A stretch of DNA of 11,326 nt from CAYGAW01 sp964347945 (GCA_964347945.1 CAYGAW010000218.1:1-11326); one strand, 5' to 3'; counted from the stretch's first letter, positions 1 to 6,854 are shown. Numbers and translations: made by a program. Notes: generated from the letters alone by a model not told the origin.

Positions 1-125
1 TACTGGACCGCGAATAGCCCAGGCGAGCTATTGAGCGAGGCGAAGCGAAAACATCTGCAAGTAGTGGCCTGAACGATCAACCACGGGTTACCCTCGGTGG
101 ACACTCTGGGCCGGTCCCGCTGCAT

Positions 126-165
126 TAGGCAGGGGCACCGCATGGAGTGCGCCTACCGCTGCCTA
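126..165 (-). other. Stem-loop overlapping the UPF0182 stop codon
   Basis: A perfect 7-bp inverted repeat (TAGGCAG at 126-132, CTGCCTA at 159-165) encloses a second stem (133-138 with 147-153, one bulged G) and an 8-base loop. The left-strand arm contains the stop codon of the UPF0182 gene. No T-run follows on the minus strand, so it is not a canonical intrinsic terminator. It may stabilise the 3' end or assist termination. Bases 1-125 hold no gene that I can support; they contain only a weak 6-bp hairpin (AATAGC 13-18, GCTATT 27-32). Confidence 0.35.
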
Positions 166-2832
166 TTGCGTTGCCTCGACCAGGTTCTCCAGATCACGCC
201 GCATGGCCTCCAATTCGGCACCGTAGCCAGCCCAGTCTCCCTGTTGGAGACGCTCTTGGGCTTCCTGATAGTGCTCCAAGGCAGACTGGGCCAATTCGTG
301 GGCGTCTACTTCTCCCCCGGCTTCCGGTTCCACTGCGACGACAGGAGCCCCACCGATGTCGGCCAGTGCATCCTCCAGAGTGTCGGCCATGAGTACACGC
401 TCCCCGGAGGCCACGATGACCCTCTTGAGTTCTGGGAGGCGCCCGGTCTCCGCCTGGAGGTAGAGGGGCTCCACGTACAGCAGTGAGTTTCCAATAGGGA
501 TCACCAGGAGATTGCCCCGGATAACCTGGGACCCACGCTGGTGCCACAGCGAGAGTTGGCCCGATATGTTGGGCTCTTGATCGATACGCGCTTCTATCTG
601 CAAGGGGCCATAGATGAGCTCTTGCTTGGGGAACTTGTATAGTAGCAGTTTACCGTAGTGTTCCCCATCGGACCTGGCCGCCATCCACGCCACCATGTTC
701 TGCTTGTTGGCTGGAGTGAAGGGTTGTATGAGAACGAACTCTTCCTGCTCCTGCCCTGGGAGTTTCATGGTCACGTAGTAGGGTTCCATGGTCTGGTCGT
801 TCCCAGCATACAACTCGTGAGCCACCGCCCATAGGTCTTCCTTGTTGTAGAAGACGGTGGGGTCCTGCATGTGATAGGTGTTGTTCATTTGGGCCTGGAT
901 CAAGAAGAGACCCTCCGGATAGCGCAGGTGAGCTTTGAGGCCGTCAGGCATGTCCTGCCACGGGGTCAAGAGGTGGGGGAAGATGGCTGCATACACTTGA
1001 ATGAGGGGATCCTCTTCATCGACGACATAGAAAGTCATGTTGCCGTTGTAGGCATCTATGGCGATCTTCACCGAGTTGCGGATGTAGTTGAATCGGTCGT
1101 GATACGGCTGCGAGTAGGGGTACATGTCAGTGGCAGTGTAGGCATCTTGGAGCCACACCAGCCGGCCATCGACGATCACCAGATAGGGATCGGCGTCGAA
1201 GAGCAAGAAAGGAGCAACTTGGCGCACCCGCTGGTGGATGTTGCGGTAGAGCATCACGCGGCTCTCGGGGGTCAGATACTCGCTGAGGACCACGGCTACG
1301 TCACCGAAGCGATAGGCGAAGGCGGCCCTCTTGACGGCGGAATCAAGCGCGACTCCTCCCACCCCCTGATAGAAGGCGGTGATGTTCTGATCTCCGCTGG
1401 GGTAGTCGAACTCCTCTATGGCACTGTTCACAAATACGTAGCCGTCGGTCTTCTCACCGTAGTATATCTCGGGGCGAGTGATCTCCAGGCCCGGGACCGT
1501 GCGAGGAGGCAAGTCTCTGACGAGCAGTTCTGGCAACCCTTCAGGAGTCACCTCGCTGACAGGGCTCATCACAAGCCCATAGCCGTGGGTGAACTGGAGG
1601 TGCTCGTTGACCCAGGTTCGAGACTGCAGTTGCTCCGTGGCCATCTCGCGCGCAGATAGCGTCACCTGGCGGTAGGTGCCGTCCAGATGGTAGCGGTCGA
1701 TATCAACGTCAACGAATTCGTAGTATAGCCTTATCTCCTGGATCTGAGCGTAGGTATCACGCAGGGGACGATAGTCCCACAGTCTTATGTTCCTTATCGT
1801 CGGTTCGGCATCGGCAAGGGCTTCCGCTGTCAAGTCGGCCACAGGACCAAAATCCAGTTCTTGTATGTGATCGAGGCCGTACGCGCGGCGAGTGAAGTCA
1901 ATGTTGTGCTCTATGTATGGGCGCTCCTTGATCAGTTCGTTGGGCTGGACGTCGAACTGCTGCATCAGAACAGGGTAGATCCCACCCACGCCGGCCGCAA
2001 CGGCCAGCCACAGGGCACCACCTATGGCCAAGATCCAAGGTCTTCTGGAGGCCACGCCGGCTACGAGAAGCAGCGCACAGAGTATCACTGCCCAGAAGGA
2101 GAGGTTGTACGCCAGCAGTCGCGCGTGGACGTCGGTGTAGCTGGCGCCGAAGGTGGCCCCTTCCTGCGAGTAGAGAAGTTCGAAGGCGCTCAACTTGTAT
2201 CCCCAGGCTAGGATCAGCAAGAAGACAACCCCCAGTGCCGCGAGGTGGATGATCGCCTTGCTGGTAAGCCAGAGCCTGAACTGTCTCCAACTGGCCAACT
2301 GCACTAGCAGGTATGCCGCGGCGGTGGCCAGCAAGGTCAAAATGACGACCTCCATCAGCCAGCCGCGCAGGAAGCGATACACGGGGAGGGTGAAGACGTA
2401 GAAAGACACGTCCTGCGAGAAGATAGGGTCTAGGACGCCGAAAGGCCGCTGGTTGAGATAGCGTAGCATGGCGTCCCACTGACCGATGGCCCCCAGCCCG
2501 TTCAATACGCTCAAGACCAGGGCCACCACAACGACCATGATGTTGACCAGCTTGGAGGCGATGTAGAAGCGCTGCCCCGGCAGGAAGAAGCCTCCCCAGC
2601 CCGAGAGCCTGCGGGCGATGAGGAGATTGCCGAGGAAGAAGCCCAGGAAGAGCAGGCTGAAGAAGGAGAATACGCCTATTTTGGCCCTCAGGGCTGTCCA
2701 GAACACGGAACTCAGCCCAAGGTTCTGGAACCACAGCAGATCGGTATAGAACCCCGAGAGGAGCATGAACAGCAGGAAGAGTAGTATGAGTATGCCTAGC
2801 AAGATCAGTACAATCTTTCTCAAAGTGCCCAC
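163..2832 (-). CDS. UPF0182 family integral membrane protein
   Basis: This is an 889-residue membrane protein of the UPF0182 (COG1615) family, whose function is unknown. Seven hydrophobic segments lie near residues 5-27, 52-73, 93-112, 157-180, 193-212, 243-262 and 266-289. A large, probably extracytoplasmic domain follows and carries the family-like stretch RPYIEHNIDFTRRAYGL (304-320). The C-terminus is an acidic, helical segment with the typical GDWAGYG motif. The length is normal for the family. I place the start at the GTG at 2832, because AGGAGG lies 8 bases upstream and a promoter lies at 2861-2889. An upstream in-frame ATG at 2889 would fall inside that promoter's -35 box. The gene has its own promoter and follows a terminator, so it is probably monocistronic and not part of the reductase operon. 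Family assignment is sure; role unknown. Confidence 0.93.
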   Translation of the reverse strand: MGTLRKIVLILLGILILLFLLFMLLSGFYTDLLWFQNLGLSSVFWTALRAKIGVFSFFSLLFLGFFLGNLLIARRLSGWGGFFLPGQRFYIASKLVNIMVVVVALVLSVLNGLGAIGQWDAMLRYLNQRPFGVLDPIFSQDVSFYVFTLPVYRFLRGWLMEVVILTLLATAAAYLLVQLASWRQFRLWLTSKAIIHLAALGVVFLLILAWGYKLSAFELLYSQEGATFGASYTDVHARLLAYNLSFWAVILCALLLVAGVASRRPWILAIGGALWLAVAAGVGGIYPVLMQQFDVQPNELIKERPYIEHNIDFTRRAYGLDHIQELDFGPVADLTAEALADAEPTIRNIRLWDYRPLRDTYAQIQEIRLYYEFVDVDIDRYHLDGTYRQVTLSAREMATEQLQSRTWVNEHLQFTHGYGLVMSPVSEVTPEGLPELLVRDLPPRTVPGLEITRPEIYYGEKTDGYVFVNSAIEEFDYPSGDQNITAFYQGVGGVALDSAVKRAAFAYRFGDVAVVLSEYLTPESRVMLYRNIHQRVRQVAPFLLFDADPYLVIVDGRLVWLQDAYTATDMYPYSQPYHDRFNYIRNSVKIAIDAYNGNMTFYVVDEEDPLIQVYAAIFPHLLTPWQDMPDGLKAHLRYPEGLFLIQAQMNNTYHMQDPTVFYNKEDLWAVAHELYAGNDQTMEPYYVTMKLPGQEQEEFVLIQPFTPANKQNMVAWMAARSDGEHYGKLLLYKFPKQELIYGPLQIEARIDQEPNISGQLSLWHQRGSQVIRGNLLVIPIGNSLLYVEPLYLQAETGRLPELKRVIVASGERVLMADTLEDALADIGGAPVVAVEPEAGGEVDAHELAQSALEHYQEAQERLQQGDWAGYGAELEAMRRDLENLVEATQ

Positions 2833-2840
2833 GCTTGACA

Positions 2841-2846
2841 CCTCCT
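2841..2846 (-). promoter_or_regulatory. Ribosome binding site of the UPF0182 gene
   Basis: AGGAGG on the minus strand, 8 bases before the GTG at 2832. It decides the start in favour of this GTG over the ATG at 2889. Confidence 0.85.
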
Positions 2847-2860
2847 GTACATTGGGTCCT

Positions 2861-2889
2861 ATTGTATCGCTTCGATATTGGTGCCGCAA
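2861..2889 (-). promoter_or_regulatory. Sigma-70-like promoter for the UPF0182 gene
   Basis: On the minus strand a -35 box TTGCGG (2889-2884) is followed after 17 bases by a -10 box TACAAT (2866-2861). Transcription would start near 2854, leaving a short leader with the AGGAGG and GTG start. It sits directly downstream of the terminator of the preceding transcription unit, which is the expected place for a new promoter. Predicted from sequence only. Confidence 0.65.
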
Positions 2890-2912
2890 GTTCTGACAGT
2901 GGATCGCTTCTA

Positions 2913-2953
2913 CAAAAGCAAACCTCCCGCAGCCGCTGGAAACCCGCGGGAGG
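2913..2953 (-). terminator. Rho-independent terminator after the 80-residue gene
   Basis: Read on the minus strand, the perfect 8-bp stem CCTCCCGC / GCGGGAGG (2953-2946 and 2930-2923), with a 15-base loop, is followed immediately by TTTGCTTTTG. It lies about 50 bases past the stop codon of the small gene ending at 3004. It separates the acetyltransferase/small-protein unit from the UPF0182 gene. Confidence 0.88.
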
Positions 2954-3003
2954 CTGTCTGAACTACCAAGAAAGTGGCCTCGTCACCGACGCACACGACT
3001 ACG

Positions 3004-3246
3004 TCAGAAGAGATCGTCGTCCAATCGGGACTCGCCCTGCGGCCTGGTCCAGATGGTCTTGTAGCGATCGCAGTCCTGCTCGAAGCACATCTGGCAGGTC
3101 TCAGAGTTCGGATCGATGAACACCTCCTCGAGGTGCACCTCCAGCCCCATCTGTTCGTACATCTCTTTCGCCTCGCCTAGACGGGGCTCGTCGGTGGTGA
3201 ACTGTCTGATCCATCCCTGAGCCAGCAGTTCCTCATCGCGGGTCAT
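3004..3246 (-). CDS. Small cysteine-containing protein of unknown function (80 aa)
   Basis: I do not recognise a named family. The protein is soluble and acidic, with no membrane segment or signal peptide. Its first half looks like a small alpha/beta unit (EAKEMYEQMGLEVHLEEVF, 25-43). The second half has three cysteines, C51, C54 and C59, in a CxxCxxxxC arrangement followed by DRYKTIWTRP, which could bind a metal or iron-sulfur cluster. It ends in LDDDLF, a tail also seen on the flavoprotein ending at 3883 and on BzdN. It starts 75 bases after the acetyltransferase with no terminator between them, and a strong terminator follows it, so the two are probably co-transcribed. The ribosome binding site is weak (AAGAAG just before ATG). 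I judge it real because of its position, its composition and the terminator. Confidence 0.7.
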   Translation of the reverse strand: MTRDEELLAQGWIRQFTTDEPRLGEAKEMYEQMGLEVHLEEVFIDPNSETCQMCFEQDCDRYKTIWTRPQGESRLDDDLF

Positions 3247-3321
3247 CTTCTTCTGTACCTTGTATGTTCTCCGGGTATCACACCTTGTTGGGCTCCGAAA
3301 GAAGTTCTTGTCGGTCGCCCC

Positions 3322-3786
3322 CTACTGCAGTTCCAGCTTCAGGTTCAGGGTGTTTGCGGCCACGAAACCCATGCTGGCGAAGAACCCCAGGAGGTCGGTA
3401 TCGGTCCAGTTGACGAGCGTGTGCACCTTGTTGACGCCCGCCTTCTTGACGGTGGTTTGGAACTCCTCCATGAGGTAGCCTGCCACGCCTTGCCTTTGAT
3501 AGGCAGGGTCCACGCCAATGGTGTCGATGGAGGCGATAGTCTCGGGGATGCCGAATTCGCCAAGGTAGACGCTGCCCATGATGAAGCCCACCACCTGATT
3601 TCCAACTTCCGCGACCAGAGAGGTCACGAGCCGGTCAGACTCCTCGTCTAGCACTTCCGCGATTCTCCGCTCGTAGTATTCCGGGCGCCGCTTCCCAAAG
3701 ACCTTGTAATCGATCTCAGTCACAGGCTCCACATCTGACTCCCGCATCACTCTGATCTCTACATCTTCTGCTGCCAGCTTAGCCAT
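3322..3786 (-). CDS. GNAT family N-acetyltransferase
   Basis: This 154-residue protein has the length and pattern of a single-domain GCN5-related acetyltransferase. The acetyl-CoA-binding motif A is visible as IDTIGVDPAYQRQGVAGYLM (87-106), with the R/Q-x-x-G-x-A core at QRQGVA preceded by a beta strand. Motif B follows around 120-140 (VHTLVNWTDTDLLGFFASMGF). The acceptor substrate cannot be told. I start it at the ATG at 3786, which has GGGAGGA 5-6 bases upstream. The longer frame back to 3867 would run through the promoter at 3839-3867. It is the first gene of a short unit with the 80-residue gene, 96 bases after the flavoprotein gene. Being next to an aryl-CoA reductase operon, it might act on a CoA-pathway enzyme or small molecule, but that is only an inference. 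Confidence 0.88.
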   Translation of the reverse strand: MAKLAAEDVEIRVMRESDVEPVTEIDYKVFGKRRPEYYERRIAEVLDEESDRLVTSLVAEVGNQVVGFIMGSVYLGEFGIPETIASIDTIGVDPAYQRQGVAGYLMEEFQTTVKKAGVNKVHTLVNWTDTDLLGFFASMGFVAANTLNLKLELQ

Positions 3787-3838
3787 GCGCTTCCTCCCTT
3801 CCTTCTGGCATGCACGTTCGCGGGCCTCGCGCTTTGAT

Positions 3839-3867
3839 ATTATATTCTGTGTTCTCTGGTACCACAA
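3839..3867 (-). promoter_or_regulatory. Sigma-70-like promoter for the acetyltransferase unit
   Basis: Minus strand: TTGTGG (3867-3862), a 17-base spacer, then a consensus TATAAT (3844-3839). Transcription would begin near 3832, about 45 bases before the ATG at 3786. I see no intrinsic terminator between the flavoprotein stop (3883) and this promoter, so read-through from the reductase operon is also possible. Confidence 0.75.
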
Positions 3868-3882
3868 TCCGTGGCCATCGAG

Positions 3883-6402
3883 CTAGAAGAGATCATCCAG
3901 TTCGTCCATCCCGCCGCCCGGCAACTCCCCGAACTGCTGGAGATATTGCTGGAGCAACTCGCTCTCGCGCTTGGTGTACATCTCGTCCTCTTCAAAGACA
4001 AAGAGGCGGACCTGGTCGTTCGTTTCCAATTCCTCCTCCAGAGCTTGCCGCATGTTCATGACCCCCTTGATGGCCAGCACGTTCTTCTCCTCGTCGAGCA
4101 GTTGATAGACGCCTGCCAGTTCAGGCACGGTTTCCACGACTTCACTGGTGAACTCTAGCCACTTCTCGGGGGGCAAGACGGGAGCCAGAATGTGCAGACG
4201 ATAATCGCACCTCAGGCAGCGACCGGCCTCTTGCTGGGCCATCTGTTCGTCGTAACCCAGGTGGATCTCATCGAAGCTTCTCTGACGTTCCTCTGGCGGA
4301 AGGGAGGGCATCGGCACCCGAGCTCGTTGGGCAAAACCTTCTTCTCGTCCCATGAAGGGATCGAATTCCTCGGCTGGGGCCAATGCCAGTTCCATGTTCC
4401 CGTCGCCGCCGAGATACTGGTCTATGGAGATCGCGGCCAGCCTGCCCATGCAGGTAGCCTCAACAACCGACGATGGGCCGCTGACCGCCTCGCCGCCGGC
4501 GAAGATACCTTCCTCAGCGGTGGAAAGGGTTTCCTGGTCTGCTTTGATGAGGCCCCCATCACTCTGGACAGCGCTATTCTCCAGCAGAGAGAGGTCAGCA
4601 GCCTGGCCCACTGCCAAGATTACCATGTCGGCCTCTAGGAAGGTGGTCTGCGACTCGTCGAAGCTAGGGTTGAAGCGGCCCTCCTCATCGAAGACGGAGA
4701 TGCAGGACACCAGGTCTACTCCTGTCACCCTGCCGTTGTCGCTCACCACCCTCTGGGGTCCCCAGGAGGGATTCAGGATCACCCCTTCCTCCACAGCCTC
4801 CTCGATCTCCCACTCCATGGCTGGCATTTCCTCTCGGCACTCCAATGAGGCGACCTGGACCTCCTTGGCGCCCAGGCGCAAGGCCGTCATGGCCACATCC
4901 ATGGCCACACCACCCCCGCCGATGACTGCCACCCTGTCCTCGACGGCTACATCTTTCCCCTGCCTCACATCCCTGAGGAAGTCCATGCCCCATAGAACGC
5001 TCTTCAGATCGGTGCCCTCTACAGGTATCCTTCTGGCAAGCTGAGTACCCACGGCCAGGAAGACAGCATCATACTCCTGTTGGAGTTCTTTCAGGGACAG
5101 ATCCCTGCCGATGGCAGAATTGGCCTTCAACTCCACCCCCATGGACAAGAGATCGTCGATCTCCTGTTGGAGCACCTCCTGGGGCAAGCGGTGTGCCGGG
5201 ACGCCCCAGCGCAGCATGCCCCCTGGTTCCGATTCTGCCTCGAACACGGTCACTGCATGCCCCAATGCTCTGAGGTAGTATGCTGCCGTGAGGCCTGCTG
5301 GACCCGAGCCAACTACGGCTACTCGCCTGCCCGTGGCAGGGGCGATCCCCAGGCTGTTCCTCCAAAGGTCCGTACGCTGGTCAGCAGCGAACCGCTTGAG
5401 GCTGCAAATGGCCATGGGCTCATTGACCTCTGCACGGCGACAGGCTTCCTCGCAGGGGCGGAAGCATATCCGTCCGAGCACGGCGGGGAAGGGGACCTTC
5501 TCTCGGATGACTGCCTCAGCCTCGGCGTGCTTGCCGTCCGCAACGAGACGGACGTATCTGGGGACATCCACGTTGGCCGGACAGGCCGCTGCGCAAGGGA
5601 CGAGAATCTCCTCCTTATTTGCGGCTGTGACCTCTGCCTTGTCCGTGAGAGCGCCCGTGGGACACACCTCCACACAAGCGGTGCAATACTTGCAGGCAGA
5701 ATCCGCGAGGAGGGGTCCCTCTGTGCTGCCGACTACGATTTCCGAATTCTGGTAGGCGAAACCGATAGCTTTGATTCCGCGCAACTCCTGACAGGCCCGG
5801 ACGCAACGGGTGCAGCCGATGCAGAGGTTGTAGTCTCTATTGAACAGTGGCTCTTGATCGAGCACTGGTATCCCTCGAGGCACGTACTTGGGGAGCCCCT
5901 CTGGAAGACCCACGTAGTCAACCAGCCTTTCGAGTTCGCAATTGCCCAGCAGAGGACAACAGCGCTCATCTTCAGGCACGTTGGCTGAGCACTGAGTGCG
6001 GCTGCACCCCTCCTTCTGGGCACAGGTTAGACAGGCGTGGGGGTGATGCTCAAGATAGGGGAAGAGGTTCTTGCGACGCTGCTGTTGAAGTGCGGGGGTG
6101 TCCGTACGGACCGTCATGCCGCCAGCTACGAGCGTGTTACAGGCGGTCTGGTATTCGTCTTGACCCTCAACCTCAACGATGCACAACTGGCAGCCTTGAT
6201 ATTGCTCTTGGCTGCTTGAGGAGATCTTGTCGTCGCCCCGGTAGATGAACTCGCCAGGCTCCAATCCCTTCGACGTAGGGAGGCTGGGGTGGAAGCACAG
6301 GGTGGGTATGTAGATATCCACGCCTCTCGCAGCATCGAGGATGGTGGTACCCTCGGGCACGGTGACTTTGATATCATCGATAGTAAGCGTTATCTCGCCC
6401 AT
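3883..6402 (-). CDS. NuoG/GltD-type iron-sulfur flavoprotein, probable NAD(P)H:ferredoxin oxidoreductase, with GIY-YIG-like C-terminus
   Basis: An 839-residue multidomain redox protein. Residues 1-100 form a 2Fe-2S ferredoxin domain (C36, C71, C74, C88). Next comes the NuoG-type HX3CX2CX5C site (H120, C124, C127, C133), then two 4Fe-4S motifs (C194/C197/C200/C204 and C237/C240/C243/C247). Residues 262-670 resemble the small subunit of glutamate synthase: a cysteine-rich entry (C270, C274, C313, C317, C321), an FAD fingerprint GSGPAG (365-370) and an NAD(P)H fingerprint GGGGVAMD (495-502). C729 and C732 lie in the family-typical RCLRCD. Residues about 745-825 look like a degenerate GIY-YIG domain, and the protein ends in ELDDLF. 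AGGAGG lies 6 bases before the ATG. Placed behind the ferredoxin gene, it most likely passes electrons from NAD(P)H to that ferredoxin, as proposed for BzdV in Azoarcus. That name is a likely but unproven match. Confidence 0.88.
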   Translation of the reverse strand: MGEITLTIDDIKVTVPEGTTILDAARGVDIYIPTLCFHPSLPTSKGLEPGEFIYRGDDKISSSSQEQYQGCQLCIVEVEGQDEYQTACNTLVAGGMTVRTDTPALQQQRRKNLFPYLEHHPHACLTCAQKEGCSRTQCSANVPEDERCCPLLGNCELERLVDYVGLPEGLPKYVPRGIPVLDQEPLFNRDYNLCIGCTRCVRACQELRGIKAIGFAYQNSEIVVGSTEGPLLADSACKYCTACVEVCPTGALTDKAEVTAANKEEILVPCAAACPANVDVPRYVRLVADGKHAEAEAVIREKVPFPAVLGRICFRPCEEACRRAEVNEPMAICSLKRFAADQRTDLWRNSLGIAPATGRRVAVVGSGPAGLTAAYYLRALGHAVTVFEAESEPGGMLRWGVPAHRLPQEVLQQEIDDLLSMGVELKANSAIGRDLSLKELQQEYDAVFLAVGTQLARRIPVEGTDLKSVLWGMDFLRDVRQGKDVAVEDRVAVIGGGGVAMDVAMTALRLGAKEVQVASLECREEMPAMEWEIEEAVEEGVILNPSWGPQRVVSDNGRVTGVDLVSCISVFDEEGRFNPSFDESQTTFLEADMVILAVGQAADLSLLENSAVQSDGGLIKADQETLSTAEEGIFAGGEAVSGPSSVVEATCMGRLAAISIDQYLGGDGNMELALAPAEEFDPFMGREEGFAQRARVPMPSLPPEERQRSFDEIHLGYDEQMAQQEAGRCLRCDYRLHILAPVLPPEKWLEFTSEVVETVPELAGVYQLLDEEKNVLAIKGVMNMRQALEEELETNDQVRLFVFEEDEMYTKRESELLQQYLQQFGELPGGGMDELDDLF

Positions 6403-6435
6403 CTACGACCTCCTAAGGCGGCAGCTCATCCGACG

Positions 6436-6478
6436 AAACAAAACAGCCGAAGGCTTCTTCACGAGCACGCTTCGGCTG
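6436..6478 (-). terminator. Intrinsic terminator or attenuator ahead of the flavoprotein gene
   Basis: Minus strand: a perfect 9-bp stem CAGCCGAAG / CTTCGGCTG (6478-6470 and 6452-6444), with a 17-base loop, followed directly by TTTTGTTT. It lies 33 bases before the flavoprotein ATG, which leaves no room for a promoter between them. Expression of that gene therefore depends on read-through or on regulated antitermination. Upstream in the same 158-bp leader is a second hairpin (CGAGAG 6510-6515, CTCTCG 6521-6526). Confidence 0.82.
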
Positions 6479-6560
6479 ATTGGACAGCAGAGAGGACATC
6501 TTCTTCTCGCGAGAGGAAGACTCTCGATTCTCCCCGGAGTAGCAGCTAGGACAAGCTCCT

Positions 6561-6848
6561 TCACCAAGAATGGCTGATGGCGTCCTCCGGACAGGCAACC
6601 ACGCACGGAAGTGGTGGCCTGTCGGTCACTGGCTTGCACGGCCCACACGTGTATTTGATCTTCTTGCGCTCGGCTTCCGTGACGACGACCACCTGGGCGT
6701 CGGACAGGGGATCCAACGGGTCATCCACCACCTCCAGCACTCCGTATGGGCACGCCTCCACACAGTCGCTGCAACCTGTGCACTTGTCGGTGTCCACGCT
6801 GATGAAGAACTCTCCCGAACCATCTTTGTAGCCATAGTTGGCTATCAT
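6561..6848 (-). CDS. bzdM: 2[4Fe-4S] ferredoxin (BzdM-like)
   Basis: A 95-residue ferredoxin that should bind two 4Fe-4S clusters. Cluster I uses C23, C26, C29 and C33 (CTGCSDCVEACP). Cluster II uses C68, C71, C82 and C86, with ten residues between the second and third cysteines where a standard bacterial ferredoxin has two. A long, charged linker of 34 residues joins the two motifs. I place the start at the ATG at 6848, which has GGAGGT 7 bases upstream. Two ATGs further upstream (6854, 6887) are badly spaced or lack a site. It lies between the reductase ATPase gene and the flavoprotein gene, as expected for the electron donor of an ATP-dependent aryl-CoA reductase. In Azoarcus the gene after bzdNOPQ likewise encodes a ferredoxin, bzdM. 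Confidence 0.92.
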   Translation of the reverse strand: MIANYGYKDGSGEFFISVDTDKCTGCSDCVEACPYGVLEVVDDPLDPLSDAQVVVVTEAERKKIKYTCGPCKPVTDRPPLPCVVACPEDAISHSW

Positions 6849-6854
6849 CTCCAT

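Noticed and set aside
13..32. AATAGC/GCTATT inverted repeat as a terminator of the UPF0182 gene
   Set aside because: Only a 6-bp stem, more than 100 bases after the stop codon, and no T-run on the minus strand.
871..1659. A 262-codon plus-strand frame opposite the UPF0182 gene
   Set aside because: It is a shadow of a clear UPF0182 coding region. The composition reflects the opposite strand, and no start signal was seen.
1898..2734. A 278-codon minus-strand frame overlapping the UPF0182 gene
   Set aside because: It lies in another frame of a region encoding several membrane helices. Its translation is rich in Arg, Gly and His, as expected of a shadow frame.
2833..2889. N-terminal extension of the UPF0182 protein from the ATG at 2889
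   Set aside because: The extension would begin in the -35 box of the predicted promoter, while the GTG at 2832 has an ideally spaced AGGAGG.
3787..3867. N-terminal extension of the acetyltransferase from the ATG at 3867
   Set aside because: It would overlap the TTGTGG/TATAAT promoter. The ATG at 3786 has a good ribosome binding site and gives the normal domain length.
5080..5988. A 302-codon open frame on the plus strand inside the flavoprotein gene
   Set aside because: It is fully antisense to a protein with dense, recognisable cofactor motifs, has no ribosome binding site, and its translation shows no family pattern.
6505..6514. TCTCGCGAGA palindrome as an operator site
   Set aside because: A single 10-base palindrome with no promoter nearby and no second copy is weak evidence. 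Part of it is better explained by the neighbouring CGAGAG/CTCTCG hairpin.
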